Positions 52,362 through 60,999 of a stretch of 64,000 bases of DNA are shown piece after piece. The stretch comes from a bacterium. GTDB taxonomy: Bacteria; Bacillota_I; Bacilli_A; RF39; UBA660. Made by a program: the position numbers and the translations under genes. Position 1 is the stretch's first letter. The number at the start of each line of letters is the position of its first letter. The notes beneath the pieces were generated by a model that was not told the origin of the DNA, made no database searches, and saw only the letters and a program-made list of their open reading frames with translations. The stretch lies in the NCBI GenBank assembly GCA_019423565.1, contig JAHZBE010000008.1, positions 16,131 to 80,130 of the forward strand, read 5' to 3'.

Positions 52362-54074
52362 GTGAATAAGACGCTTATAATTTTTACAATTTATATAGTA
52401 ACTATTATTTTGTTAATTGTTATCTTTGTACTCAGAAATTCAAAACAAAACAAAAAATTAACACAAGCTATTAGTGAGTTAGAAAAAGAAAAAAACTTAA
52501 TCATTAACGCCCCAATATTAAATGAATTATCTAAAGTTGAAGCACTTGTAAAAGATGATAAGTTAAAATATAAATATGATAATTGGCAACGTAAATTTGA
52601 TGATATAAGAAATATTTATATACCAAAAATAACTGATATGCTCCTAGAGGCTGATGATTTAGTATCTAGAAAAAAATATAAAGAGTTAAGACTTCTACTT
52701 GCGGATATAGAGCTTAAGATATATAAACTTAGAGAAAAGACAAATAAATTGTTATCCGAAATAAAAGAAATAACATTAAGTGAAGAAAAAAATAGAAATC
52801 AAATTGTTAAGTTAAAAAATAAATATAGAGGAATAAAACAAGATTATGAAAAAAATAAAGCTGATTATAAACCTATTAATAGCCAAATAGAACTTCAATT
52901 TGAAAATATCGAAAAAAGATTTCAAGAATTTGAAATTGTAATGGAAAAGAAAGATTATGATGAGATAAATTATTTGGTAAAAGGTATTACTGAAATGATT
53001 GATCATATTGAATATGTTGTTAAAGAAGTTCCAGCAATACTTATTATGTGTAATGAACTTATTCCAAGTAAAATTGCTGATATAACAAATATATATATAA
53101 AAATGACAAGAAATTTATATCAGCTGGATTATTTAAATGTTGAATATAATGTAAAAGAAACAGAAAAGAAAGTAAAAGATATATTAGATAGAGTAAAAGT
53201 ATTAAATTTAGAAGATGTTGTATTTGAACTTAAGACAATAGTTACATATTATGATTCATTATATAATGATTTTGAATATGAAAAGCTATGTAAGAAAACA
53301 TTTGAATCTAATGTTAAATCTTTTAAAGCAAAATTAGTTAGAACAAATCAAATTATAAATAATTTAATGTCACAATTAGATTCTTTAAAAGAAACATATG
53401 ATTTATCAAAAGATGATGTCAATAGACTTCATGTAATAAATACGGAAGTAAGAAAACTTAAAGATAATTATAATAATTTAATGGACTGTAGTAAAAACCA
53501 TACTTTTCCATATTCGAAACTTGTAAAGGAATTAGATATTTTAGTTATAAAAATTTCAAAACTAGAAGAATCATTAAATTATGATTTAAAAACAATTGGA
53601 AGTATGAAGGAAGATGAAGTAAGAGCAAGAGAACAGTTAGATAATATTAAAAATTTACTTAAAAAATCAAAAAATAGAATTAGACTTTATAATATTCCTG
53701 TTATACCAGATAATTATTTTGTAGAACTACAAGATGCATCAGATGCAATTAAAGAAATTCAAAAAGAACTTAATAAGAAACCAATAAATATTGAAACACT
53801 TAATATAAGGGTAGATACAGCAAGAGATTTAGTATTTAAGGTATTTAATACAACAAATAGCTTACTTAAAACAATAGTTATGCTAGAAGAAACTTTTGTT
53901 TATGGTAATAGGTATAGAAGTTATAAAGAAAAAGTAAATGAAGGACTTATAATTGCAGAAAAATTATTCTTTAAGGGTGAATATAAAAAAGCTCTAGAAG
54001 TAACTATGAATGCGATTGATTATGTAGAACCAGGTATACATAACAAAATAATGAAAGCTTATAATGAGGTATGA
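52362..54074 (+). CDS. ezrA: Septation ring formation regulator EzrA
   Basis: EzrA is a membrane-anchored protein that controls FtsZ ring number and links division to wall growth. The 570-residue protein starts at GTG with AGAGGTGG upstream, has one helix (about 4-25), then spectrin-like coiled coils: NAPILNELSKVEALVKDDKLKYKYDNWQRKFDDI at the start matches the family block. Length is typical. Confidence 0.93.
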   Translation: MNKTLIIFTIYIVTIILLIVIFVLRNSKQNKKLTQAISELEKEKNLIINAPILNELSKVEALVKDDKLKYKYDNWQRKFDDIRNIYIPKITDMLLEADDLVSRKKYKELRLLLADIELKIYKLREKTNKLLSEIKEITLSEEKNRNQIVKLKNKYRGIKQDYEKNKADYKPINSQIELQFENIEKRFQEFEIVMEKKDYDEINYLVKGITEMIDHIEYVVKEVPAILIMCNELIPSKIADITNIYIKMTRNLYQLDYLNVEYNVKETEKKVKDILDRVKVLNLEDVVFELKTIVTYYDSLYNDFEYEKLCKKTFESNVKSFKAKLVRTNQIINNLMSQLDSLKETYDLSKDDVNRLHVINTEVRKLKDNYNNLMDCSKNHTFPYSKLVKELDILVIKISKLEESLNYDLKTIGSMKEDEVRAREQLDNIKNLLKKSKNRIRLYNIPVIPDNYFVELQDASDAIKEIQKELNKKPINIETLNIRVDTARDLVFKVFNTTNSLLKTIVMLEETFVYGNRYRSYKEKVNEGLIIAEKLFFKGEYKKALEVTMNAIDYVEPGIHNKIMKAYNEV

Positions 54075-54078
54075 TAAA

Positions 54079-54936
54079 ATGGATAAATATGAAAAAGTTT
54101 TGAGTGATTTGGAAAAAGATGCTCGTATGAAGATAGAAGTTAAATATGATGTACATAAAAATGTATCAAATAAACTATATGAACTAGATGAAGGTTTTGT
54201 GGATGATTTTTGTACTGAAAATTATCAAAATGAAAAAAGAACCAAACGAAATAAAAAAATTAACATAAAAAAAAGAAATTTTAAAAGTAAAAAAATAAGT
54301 TCTAGTTTAAAAAAAACTATAATTTCATTTGCTATCATAGGAAGCACTTTAGCATCAGCAACAGGAGCATTAGTATCGTATAACAGAGGATTTGAAAATG
54401 GACAAGAAGATATGGTACAATCAATTTTAACTGATACATTGAGACAATACAATCTTAATGATGCACCTTCAATATTGATAGATAAATGGGCAGATTGTGA
54501 AATAGATAGTTTTGAAAAGGCTGCTGATAGAGCAAATAATGAGGGTAATTTTGTTCCAAAAGATAATTATGAATCAATTGTGAGAAATGAATATGCAGAT
54601 GTGAAAAGAAATTATTCAAATTATCTTGAAACAGGTAATGAAGAATATAATAAAGCTATGAGAGAAGCTGCAAAAACATTCCTTAAAAAGATCAATTCAC
54701 TTTGTCCAAATAATAATTTTGAGTTTGAAAAATCTAAGTTGGCTTATGCTATTATGGTTGATCCAGAAGGAAATATAATAACAAGTGAAACAATGGATTC
54801 CAATCTTGAAATCTATGAATTAGTTGGATATAATACAAGTAACATAATAAAAAATGGTGAAATTAAATATGGTGATGCAGTTTATAAAAAATATGATAAT
54901 AATGAAGTTGTTCAAGAATTTAGTTTAAGAAAGTGA
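54079..54936 (+). CDS. Bitopic membrane protein of unknown function
   Basis: The 285-residue protein has a charged cytoplasmic part (about 1-80, with many Lys and Arg), one membrane helix (ISFAIIGSTLASATGALVSY, about 84-104) and an outer domain with DDAPSILIDKW-like helices and NYESIVRNEYADVKRNY. No known family. Two ATG codons are near; GAGGT spacing favours 54079. It lies 4 bp after ezrA, so both are probably coexpressed. Confidence 0.65.
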   Translation: MDKYEKVLSDLEKDARMKIEVKYDVHKNVSNKLYELDEGFVDDFCTENYQNEKRTKRNKKINIKKRNFKSKKISSSLKKTIISFAIIGSTLASATGALVSYNRGFENGQEDMVQSILTDTLRQYNLNDAPSILIDKWADCEIDSFEKAADRANNEGNFVPKDNYESIVRNEYADVKRNYSNYLETGNEEYNKAMREAAKTFLKKINSLCPNNNFEFEKSKLAYAIMVDPEGNIITSETMDSNLEIYELVGYNTSNIIKNGEIKYGDAVYKKYDNNEVVQEFSLRK

Positions 54937-54981
54937 GTAATCATTTTCTTTTTTTTTCATAAAATTAATTAGGTGATTAAC

Positions 54982-55824
54982 ATGCTAAAGAAAATATTAA
55001 AGGTATCTGCAGTCTTATTGTTAGTAGGATTTAGTTTCTTTTATACTGAAAAAGTAACAATTATCGCTAGAAATTCCGATCCTATAATGAGAGCTATTAA
55101 AGAAGAAGGAAAAGATAAAAAAATATCAAATGTAAATCCAATTGTAAATAAAGATGAATATAAAACTGGTATAAATGGCTGTGAGATAGATGTTGATGAA
55201 AGTTATAGCAAAATGAGAAGCGTTGGCGAGTTTAAAGAAGAATTAATCGTCATGAAAGAGGTTTCAAATGATAAAGATTTAACAAATAAATATGTAATTG
55301 GTGGAAATAACAAAGATAAAAAAGTTTCATTGATATTTTTTGTTAACAAAGATATAAATAGTGATTTAACTAATTATATAAATGAAAAAGATATAAAAGT
55401 AAATTATTTTATAGATGGTAAATATTTAGAAGAAAATTTAATTACAGTAAAATTTTTGTCAGAAAATAATAATATATATTATTTAGGAATGGACGATAAA
55501 TATAGTGATGAATATATGCTTTATCATAATAATTTAATAGGCATGAATGGTACTAACGAATCAAAATACTGTTTTACAAATGATAAAAATAATGAAACTC
55601 TAAAAATATGTAATGATTATAATATGACTACAATTAAATCAGATATTATTAAGGATAATGTTTATAAAACTATTAAAGATAAACTAAATAATGGTGTAAT
55701 ATTTGCAGTTGATTCAGATAATATAGATGAAATTAAAGTATCAATTAATTATATACTATCAAAAGGATATAATATTGTGTCATTAGAAGATTTATTATCA
55801 GAAAAAAATGATTGTAATATGTAG
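54982..55824 (+). CDS. Exported degenerate polysaccharide-deacetylase-like protein
   Basis: The 280-residue protein has a signal or anchor helix (about 8-24). From about 115 it follows the NodB/PdaA-like order: KKVSLIFFVNKD (first strand), INEKDIKVNYFIDGKYLEEN (for KYNVKATFFVTG), KFLSENNNIYYLGM, then KDKLNNGVIFAVDSDNIDEI and YILSKGYNIVSLEDLLSE (the usual end). The catalytic Asp pair and H-x-x-x-H are missing, so it is probably not active. TAGGTG precedes the ATG at 54982; a GTG at 54973 is in frame. Confidence 0.6.
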   Translation: MLKKILKVSAVLLLVGFSFFYTEKVTIIARNSDPIMRAIKEEGKDKKISNVNPIVNKDEYKTGINGCEIDVDESYSKMRSVGEFKEELIVMKEVSNDKDLTNKYVIGGNNKDKKVSLIFFVNKDINSDLTNYINEKDIKVNYFIDGKYLEENLITVKFLSENNNIYYLGMDDKYSDEYMLYHNNLIGMNGTNESKYCFTNDKNNETLKICNDYNMTTIKSDIIKDNVYKTIKDKLNNGVIFAVDSDNIDEIKVSINYILSKGYNIVSLEDLLSEKNDCNM

Positions 55825-55848
55825 AATCTTTTTAGATTCTTTTTTTTG
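55822..55848 (+). terminator. Intrinsic terminator before the U32 gene
   Basis: AGAATC, a five- or six-base loop and GATTCT run into eight T directly after the deacetylase-like stop. Confidence 0.85.
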
Positions 55849-55874
55849 TGGTATACTTTTCTTGGTGATTACTT

Positions 55875-58106
55875 ATGAAAAAAACAGAATTATTGTCTCC
55901 AGCAGGTAACTTAGAAACATTAATGGTTGCAGTTCAAAATGGTGCGGACGCTATTTATATGGCAGGTAAGAAATTTGGTGCAAGAGCATTTTCAGAAAAT
56001 TTTAATGATGATGAAATAATAGAGGCAATTAATTATTGCCATTTATATGGTGTTAAAATTTATATAACTATTAATACAATTGTTTATGATGATGAAGTAG
56101 AAGACTTTATTAACTATGTAGATTTTATATATAAAAATGGAGTAGATGCTGTTATAATTCAAGACTTAGGTATGGCAGATTTAATACATAAAACATTTCC
56201 AAATTTAGAAATGCATGCTTCAACGCAGATGAATGTTCATAATATTAATGGACTTAAATTCTTAAAAGGAATTGGATTTAAAAGGGTAGTACTTGCTAGA
56301 GAAGTTCCTATAGAAACTATTAAAAAAATGAAAGAAGAGGTTGATATAGAACTTGAAGTGTTTGTTCATGGTGCTTTATGTATATCTTGTTCTGGAGAAT
56401 GTTACTTTAGTTATTTTGAATGTAATAGAAGTGGTAATAGAGGAAAATGTGCCCAGGTTTGCAGACAACCATATACATTATTAAATGGTGATAAAAAGGT
56501 AGAATTAGGAGATAAATATTTACTTAGTCCAAAAGATTTATGTACTATAAATAATTTAGATGATTTAATTAAAATAGGTGTAGATAGTTTCAAAATAGAA
56601 GGAAGAATGAAAAGTAAGGAATATGTTGGACTAGTTACTAGATGTTATAGAAATAAAATAGATTATGATAAAGTAAGTGATGAAGATATTACTAATATGA
56701 AAAAGGTATTTAATAGAGGATTTACTTTAGGAAATTTATATAGTAAAAGAGCAAAAGAATTTATTAATGGATTTAGACCTAATCATTTAGGTGTATTGAT
56801 TGGTGAAGTAATTGATTATAAAAAAGGAAAAGTAAAAATAAAACTATCTGATTATATAAATCAAGGTGATGCAGTTAGATTTATTCAAAATAATGAAATA
56901 GGATTTTATTTAAATAGAATATATAAAAATGACTTACTTGTTAATGGCGCTAAAAAAGGTGAAATTGTAGAATTTGATTCAAAAGAAAAAATAAAAAAAG
57001 GAACTAAGGTTTATAAAACAATAGATATAAAATTAAATAATTATATAAATGAAACAAGTATTAATTTAAGAAAAGTATTAATAGATGGAGAATTTAAAGT
57101 ACAAAATAATAAAATTATATTTACTGTTACAGATAAAGAAAATACAGAAAAAATTATTCTTAATGATTCTGTTTTTAAAGCAAAAAATAAACCTACTTTA
57201 GAAAGTGATATAAAAGAAAAATTAAACAAACTTGGTAATGATATTTATGTATTTGATAATTTAAAAATAGATATTCCATCTGATATATTTATACCAATGA
57301 CTACTATTAATAATCTTAGAAGAGATATTTTAAAAAAATTAACAGATGATAGAATTAGAGTAAAAAATAATTATCAAAAGAATAATGTGATATTAAATAA
57401 ATCAGGAATAAAAATTACAAATGATATATTTTTTGAGGTACAAAATAAAGAACAATTAGAATATATTTTAGATAATACAGATTATAAGTGTTATGTAAAT
57501 AATGTAGTACTATACTCACAATATAAAAATAATGATAGAGTAATTTTTAAAATGCCTAGAATTAATAATTCAAATATGATAAAAGAAAACACTTTAATTT
57601 CAGAAATAGGTGAAATCACAAAAAATACTACTACTGATACATATTTTAATGTTGTTAATTCATATTATGTAAATTTTCTTTATAATAAAGGTGTAAAAAA
57701 GGTAACACTTTCATATGAACTTACAATAGAAAATATCGAAAATCTTATCAAAAATTATAAGAATAAATATAATGAAGAACCTAATTTGGAGGTAGTTATT
57801 TATGGAAAACCAGAACTTATGATAAGTAAGTATTGTCTTTTAAATACATATGTAAATAAAGAAAAAGTATGTAATGAGTGCGCTAAAGATTATTATTTAG
57901 TAGATAAATATAATAAAAAATTTCCTATTAGAAGCGAAAATTGTTATATGAAAATACTTAATTATAAAGATATTAATTATTTAGATAAAATAGATAAGTT
58001 ACAAAGTATTGGTGTTACTAATTATAAGGTAATACTTGATAGGGAAAACATAGGAGAAATAAAATTAATTATAAGTGCTTTAAAAATAAAAGAAAATATA
58101 TTATAA
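55875..58106 (+). CDS. Peptidase U32 family protein (RNA-hydroxylation type)
   Basis: The 743-residue protein starts MKKTELLSPAGNLETLMVAVQNGADAIYMAGKKFGARAF and has the U32 block IELEVFVHGALCISCSGECYFSYFECNRSGNRGKCAQVCRQPY (Cys cluster, about 163-200). A long C-terminal region, as in RlhA/TrhP-type proteins, follows and ends with another Cys pair (KVCNECAKDYY). Members insert hydroxyl groups in rRNA or tRNA, probably with an Fe-S cluster; the old peptidase name is misleading. The exact RNA target is unknown. Confidence 0.9.
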   Translation: MKKTELLSPAGNLETLMVAVQNGADAIYMAGKKFGARAFSENFNDDEIIEAINYCHLYGVKIYITINTIVYDDEVEDFINYVDFIYKNGVDAVIIQDLGMADLIHKTFPNLEMHASTQMNVHNINGLKFLKGIGFKRVVLAREVPIETIKKMKEEVDIELEVFVHGALCISCSGECYFSYFECNRSGNRGKCAQVCRQPYTLLNGDKKVELGDKYLLSPKDLCTINNLDDLIKIGVDSFKIEGRMKSKEYVGLVTRCYRNKIDYDKVSDEDITNMKKVFNRGFTLGNLYSKRAKEFINGFRPNHLGVLIGEVIDYKKGKVKIKLSDYINQGDAVRFIQNNEIGFYLNRIYKNDLLVNGAKKGEIVEFDSKEKIKKGTKVYKTIDIKLNNYINETSINLRKVLIDGEFKVQNNKIIFTVTDKENTEKIILNDSVFKAKNKPTLESDIKEKLNKLGNDIYVFDNLKIDIPSDIFIPMTTINNLRRDILKKLTDDRIRVKNNYQKNNVILNKSGIKITNDIFFEVQNKEQLEYILDNTDYKCYVNNVVLYSQYKNNDRVIFKMPRINNSNMIKENTLISEIGEITKNTTTDTYFNVVNSYYVNFLYNKGVKKVTLSYELTIENIENLIKNYKNKYNEEPNLEVVIYGKPELMISKYCLLNTYVNKEKVCNECAKDYYLVDKYNKKFPIRSENCYMKILNYKDINYLDKIDKLQSIGVTNYKVILDRENIGEIKLIISALKIKENIL

Positions 58107-58127
58107 TTTTATTAGAGGATGATATTT

Positions 58128-58538
58128 ATGAAAAGAAAAGGTTTTACTTTAATAGAGCTACTTGCAACTATTGTTATATTATCTATTATATCTGGTATAG
58201 TAGTTATTAATTATGCGGATGCATCAAGGAAAGAAAATGAAAAACAATATGATAAAATAGTTGAAGTAATAGAGGAAAATGCTAAAATTGTAGTTAATGA
58301 CAATGTAGATTTATATAAGTCTATAAATGACAAAGCTGTAAATGTAACTGAAGGGGCTATTTGTAAATTTTCATATATAGAATTAGTTAACATGAAATTA
58401 ATGGATGAAGATACTATTAATCCAAAAACAAATAAGACTATAAATGGTGATTCATACATTGTAGTTAATAAAAAAAATAATAAACTAAGTTATGAATTTT
58501 ATTATGAAAATATTCCTGAAATTGAGGATTGCGAATAA
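58128..58538 (+). CDS. Type IV pilin-like protein
   Basis: The 136-residue protein has MKRKGFTLIELLATIVILSIISGIVVI, a perfect prepilin-type signal (G|FTLIE). A short helical and acidic domain follows (ENEKQYDKIVEVIEENAKIV, AICKFSYIELVNMKLMDEDTI). It is like the 5362 protein at the N-terminus only. An in-frame ATG at 58119 overlaps the ribosome site AGAGGA, so 58128 is used. No assembly genes are near; competence or type II-like pseudopili are possible. Confidence 0.8.
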   Translation: MKRKGFTLIELLATIVILSIISGIVVINYADASRKENEKQYDKIVEVIEENAKIVVNDNVDLYKSINDKAVNVTEGAICKFSYIELVNMKLMDEDTINPKTNKTINGDSYIVVNKKNNKLSYEFYYENIPEIEDCE

Positions 58539-58606
58539 AATTAAGTTATTTTATTTAAGCGTGTAAGTTACTTTTTCATATATTATATGTGAGGAGGTAA
58601 CTTTTT

Positions 58607-59191
58607 ATGTCTTGTCAAAATTTTGAAGAAATAAAGAAAAATCTAGAATTAAGTAAAAAAATAAGAAAACTTGGAATTTGTTCAGTAGTTATTGGACCCA
58701 CTGGTATGGCAGGTCCACGAGGAGAAATTGGGCCTACAGGACCAATAGGTCCTAGTGGAACAACGCCACTTTCATCAAATGAGGGAATAGTTCATGCAAG
58801 TTTTCTTGAAAATGAAGATACTGGTGTTATGGAATTTGAGAATACTTGGTTTGTACCTAATCCATCAGAATATTTTAAATTATTAGATAATTCACATATA
58901 GAAGTTGAACCAGGTATTTATAAAATATCATTTTCTTGCTATATAACAGGTGTTGATGCTGATCATGGTATAGAAGTTTATTTGATGGATGATACAGGAG
59001 CTGCTATTAAAGATTTTGACTATAAGTTAGAACAAGGTACGCTTAGTCAAATGAACTATTCAAGAGTAATACTATTCAGATTTGAAAAAACAACTATATT
59101 AAGTGTATCAGTGGTATTAATCGGTGATAAAGGTACATCTAATGTAAAAGTCTCAGATACAAATTTAGTTTTAGAAAAAATACATGAATAA
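58607..59191 (+). CDS. Short collagen-like protein with C1q/TNF-type (BclA-like) C-terminus
   Basis: The 194-residue protein has eight Gly-X-Y triplets at residues 30-53 (GPT GMA GPR GEI GPT GPI GPS GTT). A beta-sandwich domain follows: EGIVHASFLENEDTGVMEF, HIEVEPGIYKISFSCYITG and ILSVSVVLIGDKG. The layout is that of BclA-type exosporium or spore-surface filaments, with a very short stalk. GAGGAGG precedes the ATG. Given the sporulation genes, a spore-surface role is likely; a general surface role is not excluded. Confidence 0.78.
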   Translation: MSCQNFEEIKKNLELSKKIRKLGICSVVIGPTGMAGPRGEIGPTGPIGPSGTTPLSSNEGIVHASFLENEDTGVMEFENTWFVPNPSEYFKLLDNSHIEVEPGIYKISFSCYITGVDADHGIEVYLMDDTGAAIKDFDYKLEQGTLSQMNYSRVILFRFEKTTILSVSVVLIGDKGTSNVKVSDTNLVLEKIHE

Positions 59192-59196
59192 AAAAT

Positions 59197-59230
59197 TAAA
59201 GACAAATGCTTTTAAAATTTGTCTTTTTTT
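59197..59230 (+). terminator. Intrinsic terminator after the collagen-like gene
   Basis: AAAGACAAAT and ATTTGTCTTT pair around a short loop and end in a T run. Confidence 0.85.
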
Positions 59231-59281
59231 GTTATAATATTAATGCTTATTTCTTTAGTAAAAAAATGAAAGGAGAAAATA

Positions 59282-60928
59282 ATGAGTAAAATTAAAATTT
59301 TTAGTTTAGGTGGACTTAATGAAAGCGGAAAAAATATGTATGTTATTGATGTTGATAATGACTTATTTATTTTTGATGCAGGACTTAAGTATGCTGATGA
59401 TAAAATGCTTGGTGTTGATTATATAATACCTGATTTAAAGTTTTTGAAAGATAATTTAAAAAGAATAAAAGGTATTTTTATAACACATGCACATGAAAAA
59501 TATATGGGTGCAGTAAGTGATATTGTTAAAAATATTCCTAGTATAAAAGTTTATGCAACTAAATTTACTGTGGATATTCTAAAAAAAGAGTTTGAAGATA
59601 ACAATATTAAATATAATAATTTACATTTAATAAGTGCTCATAAAAATATTAAATTTGGTAAAAATAGTATTTTTCCAGTTAGTTTAACACATTCAGTACC
59701 AGATACTGTTGGATATGTTTTAAATACATCTGATGGCGCTATTTGTTATACTGGTAACTTTGTATTTGATTCTAGTATGACTGGTTCATATAAAACAGAT
59801 ATTGGTAAACTTGCTTATATTGGTAAACAAGGAGTATTATGTCTTTTAAGTGAATCAGAATATGCTGATAGACCAGGATATACAACACCAAATAATAGAA
59901 TTGCGAGTGATGTAAGAGATGCACTTTTACATAACGAAGGTAGAATAATATTTACTGTATTTACAAATCATATATCAAGACTTCAAGAATTATTTAATGA
60001 AGTAGCTAAAACTCATAGAAAAGTAGTAGTTATGGGAAAAAGAATGCAAACATTAATTAATTATGTAATTGATGAAGGATATGTAAATTTTGATAAAGAA
60101 CAAATTGGTAATTTAAATAATCTAAATGATAGAGATACAATTATATTAATATCTAATGAAAACGAAAAACCATATGTAAATCTAGATAGAATTGTAAACG
60201 GATATGATAAATATGTTAAAATAAATCCTAGTGATACAATCTTTTTCCTAGAGCCTGTTCAAGTAGGTATGGAGAAAAAGGCTGCTAAAATAACAGATGA
60301 AATAAGCAAAATAGGAGCAAATGTTATAACATTATCAAGTAAGAATCATTTATTAAATCATGCATCACAAGAAGATTTAATGCTAATGCTTAACTTAATG
60401 AATCCAAAATATTATTTTCCAGTAATTGGTGAATATCGTCATCAAGTAGAAAATGCTAATATAGCATCTAGTATAGGTATGGATAAAAATAATATAATAC
60501 TTAAACTTAATGGTGAGGTTGCTACATTTGTAGATGGAAAATTAACAGAAGATAAAGAAATCGTTAAGATTGATGAATTATTAATAGATGGTAACTCAAC
60601 TCAAGATATTGGTGAACTTGTACTTAAAGATAGAGAACTTTTAAGTGATAATGGTATAGTTATAATATGTGCTACATTAAATAGAAAGACTAAAGAAATA
60701 GAAGCTGGACCAGAAATATTAACAAGAGGATTTATTTACGTAAAAGAAAATAATGAAATAATTGAAAAAATGAAAGAAATTTCTCTTGAAGTTATTAATT
60801 CAAATATTAGTGATAACTATGTTGAATTTAATAAAATAAAAAATGGTATTCGTGAAGAATTAGGTAAATATTTATTTAGTGAAACAGAATGTAAACCAAT
60901 GATAATTACAGTAATAACAGAGATATAG
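59282..60928 (+). CDS. RNase J-family protein with altered metal site (RNase J2-like)
   Basis: RNase J enzymes degrade and mature RNA with a beta-lactamase fold. The 548-residue protein matches the family throughout (IFSLGGLNESGKNMYVIDVDNDLFIFDAGL, DMLGVDYIIPDLKFL-like, LTHSVPDTVGY). But the metal motif H-x-H-x-D-H reads HAHEKY (69-74), TGDF reads TGNF (Asn159), and HGEYR reads IGEYR. It is therefore likely a weak or inactive partner, as RNase J2 is in Bacillus. AAAGGAG precedes the ATG. A canonical J1 is expected elsewhere. Confidence 0.88.
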   Translation: MSKIKIFSLGGLNESGKNMYVIDVDNDLFIFDAGLKYADDKMLGVDYIIPDLKFLKDNLKRIKGIFITHAHEKYMGAVSDIVKNIPSIKVYATKFTVDILKKEFEDNNIKYNNLHLISAHKNIKFGKNSIFPVSLTHSVPDTVGYVLNTSDGAICYTGNFVFDSSMTGSYKTDIGKLAYIGKQGVLCLLSESEYADRPGYTTPNNRIASDVRDALLHNEGRIIFTVFTNHISRLQELFNEVAKTHRKVVVMGKRMQTLINYVIDEGYVNFDKEQIGNLNNLNDRDTIILISNENEKPYVNLDRIVNGYDKYVKINPSDTIFFLEPVQVGMEKKAAKITDEISKIGANVITLSSKNHLLNHASQEDLMLMLNLMNPKYYFPVIGEYRHQVENANIASSIGMDKNNIILKLNGEVATFVDGKLTEDKEIVKIDELLIDGNSTQDIGELVLKDRELLSDNGIVIICATLNRKTKEIEAGPEILTRGFIYVKENNEIIEKMKEISLEVINSNISDNYVEFNKIKNGIREELGKYLFSETECKPMIITVITEI

Positions 60929-60958
60929 AAAAGTAATAAATGCTTTTCTATTTTTCTT
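60924..60958 (+). terminator. Intrinsic terminator after the RNase J gene
   Basis: AGAAAAG, a nine-base loop and CTTTTCT are followed by a T-rich tract, just after the stop. Confidence 0.7.
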
Positions 60959-60999
60959 TTCTATGATATAATTATTAAAGAGTAGATGAGGCGTATAAT

